A stretch of 64,000 nucleotides of DNA from an uncultured Parabacteroides sp. GTDB taxonomy: Bacteria; Bacteroidota; Bacteroidia; Bacteroidales; Tannerellaceae. The stretch is taken from positions 1 to 64,000 of the forward strand of contig NZ_CAJJWO010000013.1 of assembly GCF_905196875.1 (NCBI RefSeq), in the 5' to 3' direction. Below, piece by piece: positions 53,901 to 62,296 of this stretch. The notes under the pieces are model-generated. The model worked only from the letters and a program-made list of their open reading frames with translations. It was not told the DNA's origin and searched no databases. Every line of letters begins with the position of its first letter. The first letter of the stretch is position 1. The position numbers were made by a program, and so were the translations under genes.

Positions 53901-55446
53901 AGCCACAAAATCAGCTATCAGCAATGCCGGAACGCTCTGCGGAAACTGGATGGAATGGCAATTTGAAACAGTTCCGACCGAAATCGCCATTGCTGCCACC
54001 GACAAGAGCTATACCAAAGAAATGAAGGTAACACAAAAGAATTTCGCGACCGTCCTTCCGGCCGGAAAAGCCTATACGTTAAGCACGAAAGCATCCGGCG
54101 GTGAAACCTCATCCCTAACCCGCCAGCAAGGCAACGACGGCTCGACAAGTCTTATCCTTTTCAAATCCGTACAAGCAGACGGACTAAGCACATTCACCGG
54201 AGTAAAGGATGCAGTTTCATTTTCCATCACCAAACCAGACAATGGCGGTTCCATCTACGCATACTGGAACGAGCAGTTATTGGATGCTTCCGACGTCTTA
54301 CCTGATGGAGCAGCAATTAAACTGGTAAACGATCCGCTACCGGGACATGAATTCGAAAACTATTCACTTACGGGATTAACCGGCTCTGCAGATGAATATA
54401 TTGTGGAGAACTCAACAACTTCGGTCACAGTCGCTGCCACTTTCAAAAAGAAAGAAGCTGCTCCTATCGAAGAAGAAGAAGTCAAGATAATCCCTCCGAC
54501 AAGCAGTGTAGATAAGCCGACAGGCATTATTCCCGATGCGGACAAACCTACTGTCGACCCCAATTCAACGATTAAGCTCATAAAAAGCGATCTGGAAGAA
54601 AAACAACAGGATAATGTCGAGAAGGCAATACAAGAAACAACGTCATCTTTCGATGAACTGGTCTATGCCGACATCGCACTGGTAGAAGTAACGAATGATG
54701 GGAAAATGATTCCTATACAGCCCAAAGAAGGCTCTGCGGTATTGCTTTATTATCCTTATCCCGAGGGTACGGATAAAAACTGTACCTTCACCATCGTTCA
54801 CCTAAAAACAGACGGTACGACGGAAACATTTACCGTTGCAAAGGGAAATCTGGAAAATACAAATGTCGGATTGAAGTTTAATGTGACCAGCTTCAGCCCC
54901 TTTGGTATCGCCTGGAAAATAAAGTCGACACCGGATACGACTCCTGACCCGACTCCCGAAACCCCATCAGTCTTCTATACTGTCACTATTCCAGCCGTCA
55001 AAGGACTCACTACCGACCCTATAGCCGGGAGTTACCAAGTAGAGGAATGGAGCAACTTCAGTTTCTACCTGACCCTCAGCCCCGGTTACGACCAGTCCAC
55101 CCCCGTCATCACCACCGATCGGGGCGAAACGATTGAACCTCGTACCTCCGACGGTAAATATATCATTAAATACGTCCGTACAGACCTTACTATCAACATT
55201 GACGGTATCGTCCCCAACATCCCCCCTGTCGCCAATGCGGTTATTACTTCGGGCACACATGTGTGGACAGAGAAGCAAATGCTCTGCTTCTACACAGACA
55301 TCCCGGCACAGGCAACAGTTATCGACTTGAACGGACAAATCAAACAGGTAATGAAAATTCCTATAGGAGAGACAAGACAGTCTCTTTCTTCGGGTGTTTA
55401 CATTGTACGGTTTAATAATAAGGCAGTCAAAATTCTTGTTCCGTAA
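50992..55446 (+). CDS. Giant GLUG-repeat surface protein with T9SS-like C-terminal tail
   Basis: A 1484-residue protein. The first ATG (50992) or the one nine bases on (51001) opens a signal peptide ending at FAQ (about residue 37). Two homologous halves of about 400 residues follow, each with YTVHTPLGLAWI or YHVRTALGLAWI, a right-handed beta-helix type region and GLUG motifs (GGITGYSNTGTIKNCYS, GGIAGENRGTISNCYS). Further beta domains and a PDPTPE linker lead to a tail (IDLNGQIKQV..GVYIVRFNNKAVK) resembling type IX secretion sorting domains. Likely an adhesin. Its first codons contain a long perfect inverted repeat. Confidence 0.8.
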   Translation: MIYMKIFSNILKAWRSCYAKLLSSMLLMFLPGIIFAQDTGGPFADWAAYGQTATVGSSGSDEDVTIDNANYTVHTPLGLAWIAWVTNNKKTSSTLTHAPATTGFENCTVTLDQDIDLADATLPVTDKSWIPIGKGDLFNANRTTFKGTFNGNGYLIKGLTITQNTYTPIGLFGLAEGTKIQNLGVELSTTGIQINLTNNYVGVIAGCLKANGSIDNCYTTGNGTITVTDTNNGENNIGGITGYSNTGTIKNCYSTIDISGAGALVGGIVGFANGTNNSITTCFATGSLEGKTVAGIAAYGSSTSCLALNPTIKYTAGGNYYRVGSYGKTDALSYATAKMQVYNGDTPATFIPSDNQEKHGHDCYTQTSLTFLGDAWDTSGDNLPRLKIKNADGSYSTWPTGLSQPSDNLSKSTYLSAANNWFQIYNANVSTINSQDLDIWIEEKNEGNIYHVRTALGLAWINYVVRVSRNSPFDPLFPKDYCFKGNTVILDNDINLTADYNFEWLPIGYATSVFKGIFDGNSHTISNMIITKLADETKIVTTGYIGLFGDITNCQIRNLTVKGSITLTSSSFPNKYGSVSICTGGIAGSITNTAGTNGSITNCASSVKIDINDDTRDYYVGGIIGSYIPNAGTLDKVYSTEDIKVTGKLVNAGGIAGENRGTISNCYSTSNIDATGTNSKHQTYAGGLAGFNYNATLQNGFATGSVKATNTGQTLSAAGGICGNKSNTINCLALNKPFTNGEAAIFTNHSTALGRIDSGTAKTELETNYASTMITLQAGSNAIAIPSTDKKPNEKNGADVYLENYRAQLETAWNDNWTFSDTNLPQLKGSFPKQPQLPASTYLAAVAGQSLKLPNDGSSISISNKDGQWSYKDENNLDVPFNGTIESSDETSVDNTLTISTSATSVPGPALTFQNVHLTPSTGTPLTINNGSSLTINVEGSCSMNSSDANALINNGILSVIGDGTLSLSAATKSAISNAGTLCGNWMEWQFETVPTEIAIAATDKSYTKEMKVTQKNFATVLPAGKAYTLSTKASGGETSSLTRQQGNDGSTSLILFKSVQADGLSTFTGVKDAVSFSITKPDNGGSIYAYWNEQLLDASDVLPDGAAIKLVNDPLPGHEFENYSLTGLTGSADEYIVENSTTSVTVAATFKKKEAAPIEEEEVKIIPPTSSVDKPTGIIPDADKPTVDPNSTIKLIKSDLEEKQQDNVEKAIQETTSSFDELVYADIALVEVTNDGKMIPIQPKEGSAVLLYYPYPEGTDKNCTFTIVHLKTDGTTETFTVAKGNLENTNVGLKFNVTSFSPFGIAWKIKSTPDTTPDPTPETPSVFYTVTIPAVKGLTTDPIAGSYQVEEWSNFSFYLTLSPGYDQSTPVITTDRGETIEPRTSDGKYIIKYVRTDLTINIDGIVPNIPPVANAVITSGTHVWTEKQMLCFYTDIPAQATVIDLNGQIKQVMKIPIGETRQSLSSGVYIVRFNNKAVKILVP
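51021..51059. repeat. 16-bp perfect inverted repeat inside the adhesin start
   Basis: CTTAAAAGCTTGGCGT (51021-51036) and ACGCCAAGCTTTTAAG (51044-51059) around a 7-base loop. A second palindrome, AAGCAGCATGCTGCTT (51057-51072), overlaps its right arm and holds an in-frame ATG (51064). The A-run before and T-run after the stem give it the look of a bidirectional terminator lying inside the signal-peptide codons. Confidence 0.7.
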
Positions 55447-55468
55447 TTCGAATGTTACTCCCCCTCTC

Positions 55469-55508
55469 TTCAGGATAGCCACCGATACTCACCACAGGCT
55501 ATCCTGAA
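55469..55508 (+). terminator. Terminator-like hairpin after the adhesin
   Basis: TTCAGGATAGCC (55469-55480) pairs perfectly with GGCTATCCTGAA (55497-55508) across 16 bases. The T-run is weak and delayed (ACGGTTTTAC at 55509-55518). It is 23 bases after the adhesin stop. Confidence 0.6.
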
Positions 55509-55590
55509 ACGGTTTTACTAGTTTTACCCTCAGAAATCAAAATTTTCCAATTAACATCTTGAGACAATCCAACGATGCGACATTATTACG

Positions 55591-55598
55591 TATCTTTG
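55591..55598 (+). promoter_or_regulatory. -7 box of the sirtuin gene
   Basis: TATCTTTG, 24 bases before the sirtuin ATG. The same element precedes the decayed copy at 46859-46866, so the gene was duplicated together with its promoter. Confidence 0.45.
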
Positions 55599-55621
55599 TA
55601 AAGCTCTAAAACAACTGCCTT

Positions 55622-56323
55622 ATGAAAAAAAAATTAGTCGTATTGACTGGCGCCGGCATGAGTGCCGAAAGCGGTATCTCCACCTTCCGCGATTCAGACG
55701 GACTCTGGGAAAAGTACCGGGTAGAAGACGTGGCAACTCCCGAAGGTTTCGCCGCCAATCCGGAATTAGTCCTCAACTTCTATAACCAGCGACGCCGGGA
55801 GCTGCTGAACACCCGGCCGAATGCCGGACATACCGGACTGGCTGAACTGGAAAAGGATTTTGATGTACATATCATTACCCAGAATATCGACAACCTGCAC
55901 GAACAGGCGGGCAGCAGTAATGTGATCCACCTGCACGGAGAACTCATGAAGGCATGCTCCGTCCGCGATCTGAATACGACTTACGATTTATCGCCCGAAA
56001 ATCCGGATATCCATATCGGTGACAAAGACCCACATGGTGTACAGCTCCGTCCCTTCATCGTCTGGTTCGGTGAAGCTGTCCCGATGATTGATCCTGCTAT
56101 CCGCCTGGTGGAATCATGTGACCTGTTTGTGGTGATCGGCACTTCCCTCAATGTTTATCCGGCAGCGGGACTGCTAAACTATGTACGTCGCGGACAGCCT
56201 ATCTACCTCATCGATCCGAAAGAGGTGAACACTTACCGGAATGATATCCATTTCATCAAAGCCGGAGCATCGGAAGGTGTTAAACAACTGGCAAATATCT
56301 TATTGAACGATAGTGCCTTTTGA
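55622..56323 (+). CDS. cobB: Sirtuin-family NAD-dependent protein deacylase
   Basis: A 233-residue cytoplasmic enzyme. The NAD-binding GAGMSAESGIS (about 10-20), TQNIDNLHEQAG (Gln87, Asn88, Asp90) and the catalytic His105 in LHG are present. Tyr54 and Arg57 form the YxxR pair of sirtuins that prefer succinyl or malonyl lysine (SIRT5-like). The usual four zinc cysteines are absent; only one Cys remains near the expected place (ACSVRD). It would use NAD to remove acyl groups from lysine. A decayed copy lies 8.7 kb upstream. Confidence 0.93.
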   Translation: MKKKLVVLTGAGMSAESGISTFRDSDGLWEKYRVEDVATPEGFAANPELVLNFYNQRRRELLNTRPNAGHTGLAELEKDFDVHIITQNIDNLHEQAGSSNVIHLHGELMKACSVRDLNTTYDLSPENPDIHIGDKDPHGVQLRPFIVWFGEAVPMIDPAIRLVESCDLFVVIGTSLNVYPAAGLLNYVRRGQPIYLIDPKEVNTYRNDIHFIKAGASEGVKQLANILLNDSAF

Positions 56324-56377
56324 AAGCATTATATACAAGCTCTTTCGGAAAATAAAACCGCAATCCTCTTTTTTCAT

Positions 56378-56411
56378 AAAAAAGGAAGAGTATTCTCTCG
56401 AACACTCTTCC
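56378..56411 (-). terminator. Intrinsic terminator of the third SusC/SusD operon
   Basis: On the minus strand GGAAGAGT and ACTCTTCC (complements of 56404-56411 and 56384-56391) form a stem followed by TTTTTT, 58 bases after the SusD stop. Confidence 0.8.
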
Positions 56412-56468
56412 TCTGAACTCGTTAACCATCAATCATGTTAACTTACGTAATCATTAAATGTGTTTTAT

Positions 56469-58526
56469 CTATTCTAAAGCCTTTCCTGGTGCCATCGGCC
56501 AATACGGGTTCTGATACATGACCGTGGTGTTAATATCTTCCGGATTGGTAGCGGCAAGCTGCATATCTTGCAAACCGATCGGACTCAGATAGAAAGCTTT
56601 GCGCCAGGTCAGTCCGTCGTAGAGTTGGTTGTTGATACTGGTCCTACGCAATGGACGCAAATATTTACTATCTTCCTTTCCGGAAACATTAGCCTCAGTG
56701 GTACCGTCGGCAACAACGGCCGAAACTTCCACGCCATCCACCATTTTCGTATATTTCAGATACGCAGCGTCCCAAAAGTTAACACCTTCAATAATATAAG
56801 GCTTCGTAAGCAATTGATCCCACGCACGCCACCGGATCAGATCGTCCCAACGCATACCTTCACCATTAAATTCACAACGACGTTCGCGACGGATATTGTA
56901 AAGCGTGGCATCCACCATCCGGTCCCCGGAATAAACAGCCAAATCATTTTCACTGCCCAGATTCGTCGCACCAATGGTTTTTGAGTAATCTTCGTCAACA
57001 CCTGCACGGCTGCGGATGGCTTTCCAATATCCCTGCGCTTTGCCGTCGAGCGAACCGTTTTTCTCGTAACATGCTTCCATATAGTTCAGATAGGCTTCCG
57101 CAGCCCTGAAAATGACACAACCGTTACTACCCAGCAACTCGTCATTTTTGTTCTGATCGTAGTCATAGGTATATGCTTTACGCGGACGGTAGCCGGTGAT
57201 ATCCCGGTTTTGTTCGGCATCTGAAATAATCCGGAAATTTTTCATATGCACTACAACTCCTGTATCGGCAATAGTAGGGTCTTTCGTATCACTGCGCTGT
57301 ACATCTTCTTCGCCCCAGACAAAGAGTTGCAGGCGTTCGTCGCGGTCTTTTTTCTCCTGCGATACCGTCACGTCACCATGATAACCCGAACCTGCGGCAT
57401 AAATGGGCAGGCCGTTCTTCATCAGGAACGTATTGACCAGGGCACGGGTCATTCCGGTACGGTCACCTACCTGCAAGCGGATAGGCACACAATGGGAGAT
57501 ACTCAGGCCCTTATTATACTGTTTCCATAGCAACACTTCGTTAATCCCCGACGCATCCGGTGTGCTGAACATTTCAAAATAGGGATTCCAGCCGTATACC
57601 TGTCCGTAAGCAGGATTCATCACATGCGAGTTATCCGTCAGCGTAGCCTGATCGGCAACTGCTGCCGCTGCATCCATAGCCTGACTCAGGAAAAAGTCTA
57701 TTTCGCCGGGTATATCAAACGATTTACCGTTGTTATAATCCATCTTAGCTCCCGGCCAGTTTGCATCGCCGGGTACACGCCCTGTGCCCTGGTGGTATTT
57801 TTCGAAAGTAGCTTCAAAGAGAGCGACTCTCGATTTTAGCAGCAATGCTGTCTGTTTATTGATACGCTGGTTCATCTGAAATCCCTGATCTTTGAGGCGG
57901 GAAATGGCTTCATCGAGATCTTTCAGGATAAAACGAGCCACTTCATTGCGGGGAGCTCGTTTGCTGTGTTCGACAAGTATGTCGCTCTGGTCGGGCAGCA
58001 CTTCTTCTACGATCGGAAAATCGCCGTATTTCACGAGGGCTACGTAATAACTTAATGCCCGGAAAAAATAGGCTTCACCGATATAATGACTGAGCAAATC
58101 GCTTGCCCCCTGGATAGTACCCGCTTCTTCTTTGGGAAGTACCTGTTCGAACAGGTAATTCCATACACGGGCGCGGGATAGCAAACCTTGTGTGCTCTTA
58201 CCGGTCGGAACCTGCCAGTCTCCGGCAAAATAACCGAGATTGCTTTCGTCTGCCAGCAAATTATCGGTATTGGCATCATTACGTTGTACACCGGAATTCC
58301 AGGATGTTTGATGATACATTTTGCTCCCGTTAGAATTCTCTAGTTGGGAATCATAATAATTAAGCACATAATTACCAACCTGATCCACTGTCGTAAAATA
58401 AGACTCCGGAGTTATCTGGCTGATCGGAGCACGTTCCAGAAAGTCATTACATGATGTTGTTGTCAATCCGGCCATACCGATCAATGCGCCGACATATATA
58501 TGTTTTATTTTTAGTCTCATATTCAT
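56469..58526 (-). CDS. SusD/RagB-family lipoprotein, long form
   Basis: A 685-residue lipoprotein (TTTSC, Cys26), longer than the two other SusD proteins here (572 and 520). It has the opening CNDFLERAPISQITPESYF, the SusD motif YNIRRERRCEFNGEGMRWDD and RLRPL-type ending. The extra length lies in the middle and near the end. It would bind an unknown glycan at the cell surface. It starts 8 bases after the SusC stop; no degradative enzyme is in the same operon within the window. Confidence 0.92.
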   Translation of the reverse strand: MNMRLKIKHIYVGALIGMAGLTTTSCNDFLERAPISQITPESYFTTVDQVGNYVLNYYDSQLENSNGSKMYHQTSWNSGVQRNDANTDNLLADESNLGYFAGDWQVPTGKSTQGLLSRARVWNYLFEQVLPKEEAGTIQGASDLLSHYIGEAYFFRALSYYVALVKYGDFPIVEEVLPDQSDILVEHSKRAPRNEVARFILKDLDEAISRLKDQGFQMNQRINKQTALLLKSRVALFEATFEKYHQGTGRVPGDANWPGAKMDYNNGKSFDIPGEIDFFLSQAMDAAAAVADQATLTDNSHVMNPAYGQVYGWNPYFEMFSTPDASGINEVLLWKQYNKGLSISHCVPIRLQVGDRTGMTRALVNTFLMKNGLPIYAAGSGYHGDVTVSQEKKDRDERLQLFVWGEEDVQRSDTKDPTIADTGVVVHMKNFRIISDAEQNRDITGYRPRKAYTYDYDQNKNDELLGSNGCVIFRAAEAYLNYMEACYEKNGSLDGKAQGYWKAIRSRAGVDEDYSKTIGATNLGSENDLAVYSGDRMVDATLYNIRRERRCEFNGEGMRWDDLIRWRAWDQLLTKPYIIEGVNFWDAAYLKYTKMVDGVEVSAVVADGTTEANVSGKEDSKYLRPLRRTSINNQLYDGLTWRKAFYLSPIGLQDMQLAATNPEDINTTVMYQNPYWPMAPGKALE

Positions 58527-58534
58527 TCAATGAA

Positions 58535-61500
58535 TTAAAAGTTTACATTTAAACCGATTGAAATAGTCCGCTGTAAAGGATAAAGTTTACCGTCTCCCCA
58601 GTCGCTGCCCAGTAATTCGGGATCGAATACGCCGCTGATATCGGATAGAGTCAACAAATTGTCACCCGAAACGTAGATACGTACCGATTCCATTCCTACC
58701 TTTTGAGTCCACATTCTCGGCAAGGAATACCCGATCTGCATATTCTTTAAACGTATATAAGCTGCGTTTTGTAAATAACGGGTTTGAGTACGTTGATTCT
58801 TGTTGGTATTGAAATAGGGTTTGGGATAGTAAGCTCCGGTATTGGCTCCTAAAGGATCACCTTCCGGACGCCAATAATCCAGATGTTCACTGAAGGCGCA
58901 GGACTGCCATTGTCCACCTTGTCCGTCTGCTCCCCAGAAATACGGACCGCCCAGCATATAATCTCTTTTCATGATGCCTTGCAGGAAAATAGAGAAATCG
59001 AGTCCTTTCCAAGCTCCATCTAATGTCAGACCGAAGTTATAACGCGGCGTATTGTTTCCAAGGATCTTCAGATCGCCATGATTGTCAAGCGTGTTGGCAC
59101 CGTTATCTACACCGTCTTTACCATCGATATTGGCATACATGATATCACCCGGGCCCCAGTTTGTCCCCCAGTTGGGTGTACCGCCATTGGCAAGATGTTT
59201 GTCCATCTCTTCCTGGCTTTGTGCGATTCCGACCGTCTGGTATCCCCAGATATCTCCTAGGATCTGTCCTTTATAATAAGTATTCAGGGCCATTGTTTCA
59301 TTCGGATACCGGAGTATCTTACGCTGATTGTCGGACACTACCAGGCGAACGCCATAATCAAACTTCTGAATGCGGTCTCTCCACGACATCTCCAATTCCC
59401 ATCCATACGACTTCATATCACAGTTATTGATCTGCGGAGCATTGGCTCCCAAAACAGAAGGCAACAAAGGAGCCGGCCCGATCATATCGTATGTATACCG
59501 GTTGTAATAATCGAATGAACCAGTCAGTCGGTTGTCGAACACCCCCCAGTCGAGACCGATATTCCATGATTCGATCGTTTCCCAGGTCATCAGACTGCTG
59601 ACGATACCCGGAAGTCCGGCCACATTCTGCTGAGTGCCGTTTATTAGCCAGCTGGAAGAAGCCGTACCGGTGGGCATGTTCTGATAGAACGGATACCAGG
59701 CATCGGTGCTGTCCGTATTATTATTACCAAGCTGTCCCCAGGATGCTCTTACCTTCAAGGTACCGACAACACTGTTCAGAGGTTCGAAAAATGCTTCGCG
59801 AGCAATATTCCAACCAGCCGAGAAGGAAGGGAAAAGCCCCCAGCGCTGATCGCCGATAAAACGGGAAGAACCGTCGTAACGTAGATTGGCTTCCGCCATA
59901 TAACGGTCGGCATAATTGTAGTTGATACGTCCGAAGAAACCGGCAATGGCGCGTTCACGAGCCCAGGAGCTTGCTTTCTTATTATCCTGCGTCAAGCCAA
60001 GTGATGGCACATCCGGTGAGATCAGGTCCGTACCAAAGCCATTCAATCCGCTGGGACGATAAAGCTCGGCATTGAAACCAGCCATTATTTTAAAGTTATG
60101 ATCGCCCAGCGATTTGGTATAATCCGAATAGATATTGGAAGAGAAGTAGTCTTCATCCTCACGTGCGTCGGATACTTCCGAGTAACCGGCTGCACCACCG
60201 TTCCAGGAGAGAAGATATGGTTCGTTTTTAGCATCGTAAGCATAAATAGGTAATACTGCCCAGGTCTGTTTACGGTAGTAAGAACGCATGCTGCCTTCAG
60301 CAACGATACGCCAATCTTTAATCGGTTCAAAAATGGCCTGTAACTGTTGGGTATACCAGTTCTTCTGACTGGTTTGTTTTCCTCCTTCTTCCAACTGGAT
60401 AATTTCCATATCGCGCTGCCAATGTCCATTCGGATCGACAGCCGGACAAGTCGGCCAGCGACGTGCAATATTATGGAAGAACAAACCTGTCAGATAGGTT
60501 GGACGATGGTAATCTTCACGTGTCCATTTGCCAGTGTAGTTTACAGTGACCCAGTCAGCTAACTTTGCCGAAATCTTTGCATTCATTGTATAGCGGTTGA
60601 ACTTGTCGTCGCCATGTTTTAAAAGGCCTGTCTGGTCAAGGAAACTACCGCTGAGCATATAAGTCAGTTTCTCCGTACCACCACTCAGGCTAAGATTATG
60701 TTCCGTAGAAGGTACCCAGTCACGATAGAACTCAGCAAACCAATCCGTATTGGCAAAAGCGCCTCCATAGTTTTGCCATTTACCGTCGGCTCCGGCAACA
60801 GTACCGTAGTATTCGGGTTTGGTAGGGTCGGTGAATTTACCGTCCATATAATCTTTGATATTTTTCATAGCGTCGTCATTAAAGATCGGATTCCCTCCTC
60901 CATTCGTATTTGCCCTGTTCCAATATTGGGCAAATGAATAAGAATCGACCATATCCGGTACCTGGACGGCGTCGGAGAAACGTACATTACCCGAATAATT
61001 TACCCGGGTCTTACCGGCTTTACCACTCTTAGTAGTAATAAGGATTACACCGAACGAAGCGCGCGCCCCATAAATGGAAGACGATGCAGCATCCTTTAAG
61101 ACACTGATATTTTCAATATCATTCGGATTCACGGTATTCATATTCCCTTCGATACCATCGATCAGCACCAACGGACTGCCACTCGATCCCTGACCAATCG
61201 TACCGCCACCACGGATATTAATATTCAGCTGTCCGTCGAGCATACCTCCACTACTACCTACCGACATATTCAGACCAGGGACCACGCCTTGAAGTGCCTG
61301 AGACACGTTCTGTACCGGACGAGATTCGAGAACCTTAGAATCTACCGTACTGACAGATCCTGTCAAATTAACTTTTTTCTGCGAACCATACCCTACAATT
61401 ACTACTTCCTCCAGTTGCTTTGAATCCTCTTTCAACAGAATCCGGAGAGAAGATTGGCCGGTATAAATAACCTCTTGAGAGAGATAGCCGACATACGATA

Positions 61501-61813
61501 CTACCAATATGCTACCGTTCGTCACTCCGGGCAATGAAAAATTACCGTCCATATCGGTCACCGTACCATTTGCAGTTCCTTTAACAATGACTGTTGCTCC
61601 CACTACTGGTCCCATGTCATCCTCTACGACACCTTTTACAGTAGAAGATTGTAGAGAAGTTTGCACCACAATATCCGGTTCCGCTACTGGATTCTCGTTA
61701 GCACTCATGACTGGAGAAAAAGCCAGAAAAATGCTGGTGATAATACCTGCTCGTTTTGGATTTTTCAGGAGCAAAGCATTATTTGCATTCGATAAACATA
61801 ATAGTTTTTTCAT
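58535..61813 (-). CDS. SusC/RagA-family TonB-dependent transporter
   Basis: A 1092-residue transporter with a signal peptide (about residues 15-40), a carboxypeptidase-regulatory-like domain (about 55-140), the plug with PLVLIDGIEGNMNTVNPNDI and a barrel ending TISIGLNVNF. There is no STN domain. No ECF, FecR, hybrid sensor or GntR gene is nearby. A pair of identical inverted operator-like sites upstream (61946-61963 and 62133-62150) probably mediates control by a regulator encoded elsewhere. Confidence 0.93.
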   Translation of the reverse strand: MKKLLCLSNANNALLLKNPKRAGIITSIFLAFSPVMSANENPVAEPDIVVQTSLQSSTVKGVVEDDMGPVVGATVIVKGTANGTVTDMDGNFSLPGVTNGSILVVSYVGYLSQEVIYTGQSSLRILLKEDSKQLEEVVIVGYGSQKKVNLTGSVSTVDSKVLESRPVQNVSQALQGVVPGLNMSVGSSGGMLDGQLNINIRGGGTIGQGSSGSPLVLIDGIEGNMNTVNPNDIENISVLKDAASSSIYGARASFGVILITTKSGKAGKTRVNYSGNVRFSDAVQVPDMVDSYSFAQYWNRANTNGGGNPIFNDDAMKNIKDYMDGKFTDPTKPEYYGTVAGADGKWQNYGGAFANTDWFAEFYRDWVPSTEHNLSLSGGTEKLTYMLSGSFLDQTGLLKHGDDKFNRYTMNAKISAKLADWVTVNYTGKWTREDYHRPTYLTGLFFHNIARRWPTCPAVDPNGHWQRDMEIIQLEEGGKQTSQKNWYTQQLQAIFEPIKDWRIVAEGSMRSYYRKQTWAVLPIYAYDAKNEPYLLSWNGGAAGYSEVSDAREDEDYFSSNIYSDYTKSLGDHNFKIMAGFNAELYRPSGLNGFGTDLISPDVPSLGLTQDNKKASSWARERAIAGFFGRINYNYADRYMAEANLRYDGSSRFIGDQRWGLFPSFSAGWNIAREAFFEPLNSVVGTLKVRASWGQLGNNNTDSTDAWYPFYQNMPTGTASSSWLINGTQQNVAGLPGIVSSLMTWETIESWNIGLDWGVFDNRLTGSFDYYNRYTYDMIGPAPLLPSVLGANAPQINNCDMKSYGWELEMSWRDRIQKFDYGVRLVVSDNQRKILRYPNETMALNTYYKGQILGDIWGYQTVGIAQSQEEMDKHLANGGTPNWGTNWGPGDIMYANIDGKDGVDNGANTLDNHGDLKILGNNTPRYNFGLTLDGAWKGLDFSIFLQGIMKRDYMLGGPYFWGADGQGGQWQSCAFSEHLDYWRPEGDPLGANTGAYYPKPYFNTNKNQRTQTRYLQNAAYIRLKNMQIGYSLPRMWTQKVGMESVRIYVSGDNLLTLSDISGVFDPELLGSDWGDGKLYPLQRTISIGLNVNF

Positions 61814-61945
61814 GAATTTAAATAATTAATTGTTTATTTACCTATATTCTAGATCTAAAAATATCATCAAACCAAACTTTGATTTTATTATAAACCCACC
61901 AGTCATTGTTTTATTTTACAAATTAAACAATAACGAAAAGCAACA

Positions 61946-61963
61946 TAGTTCTACTGGAACTAA
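61946..61963. promoter_or_regulatory. Operator-like site, distal copy A
   Basis: TAGTTCTACTGGAACTAA. The arms TAGTTC and GAACTA are palindromic. The exact reverse complement recurs at 62133-62150. Confidence 0.6.
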
Positions 61964-62132
61964 TAATTACAAGACATCAAAACAAGTATTTCAAAATTAA
62001 ATTCATGAAATATTCGCCCATAAGATCGTATTTTTATTATAGATTTCGGGACCTACTAAATAATTTGCAAAAAATCAGGTTAAAATTTGTTTGTATTATA
62101 TTTGTTTATATATTTGCAACATATTATCAACC

Positions 62133-62150
62133 TTAGTTCCAGTAGAACTA
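62133..62150. promoter_or_regulatory. Operator-like site, distal copy B
   Basis: TTAGTTCCAGTAGAACTA, the exact reverse complement of the site at 61946. Centres are 187 bp apart, close to 18 helical turns, which suits DNA looping by a bivalent repressor such as a LacI-type tetramer. Confidence 0.6.
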
Positions 62151-62229
62151 CGTAATTTATACATAAAATAACACATCTTTTTTATTAAGAAATAAACAAT
62201 TACTATATAAGAAACACATGCTGTTTTAA

Positions 62230-62275
62230 AAACAAAATAAGGGACCTCCGCCAATGGAAGTCCCTTATTTTGTTT
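62230..62275 (-). terminator. Strong bidirectional terminator
   Basis: A 16-bp perfect stem, AAACAAAATAAGGGAC (62230-62245) with GTCCCTTATTTTGTTT (62260-62275). On the minus strand the tail is TTATTTTGTTTTTAAAA. It closes the gene ending at 62297. Confidence 0.8.
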
Positions 62276-62296
62276 CGAAAAGATATATCTTTATTT

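Larger units (their letters stand above)
61814..62296. other. Control region upstream of the third SusC
   Basis: A 483-base AT-rich gap. Its features are two copies of an 18-bp operator-like sequence and a terminator for the gene at 62297. Plus-strand -7 matches TATATTTG at 62097-62104 and 62109-62116 have no gene to serve in that direction. Confidence 0.6.
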
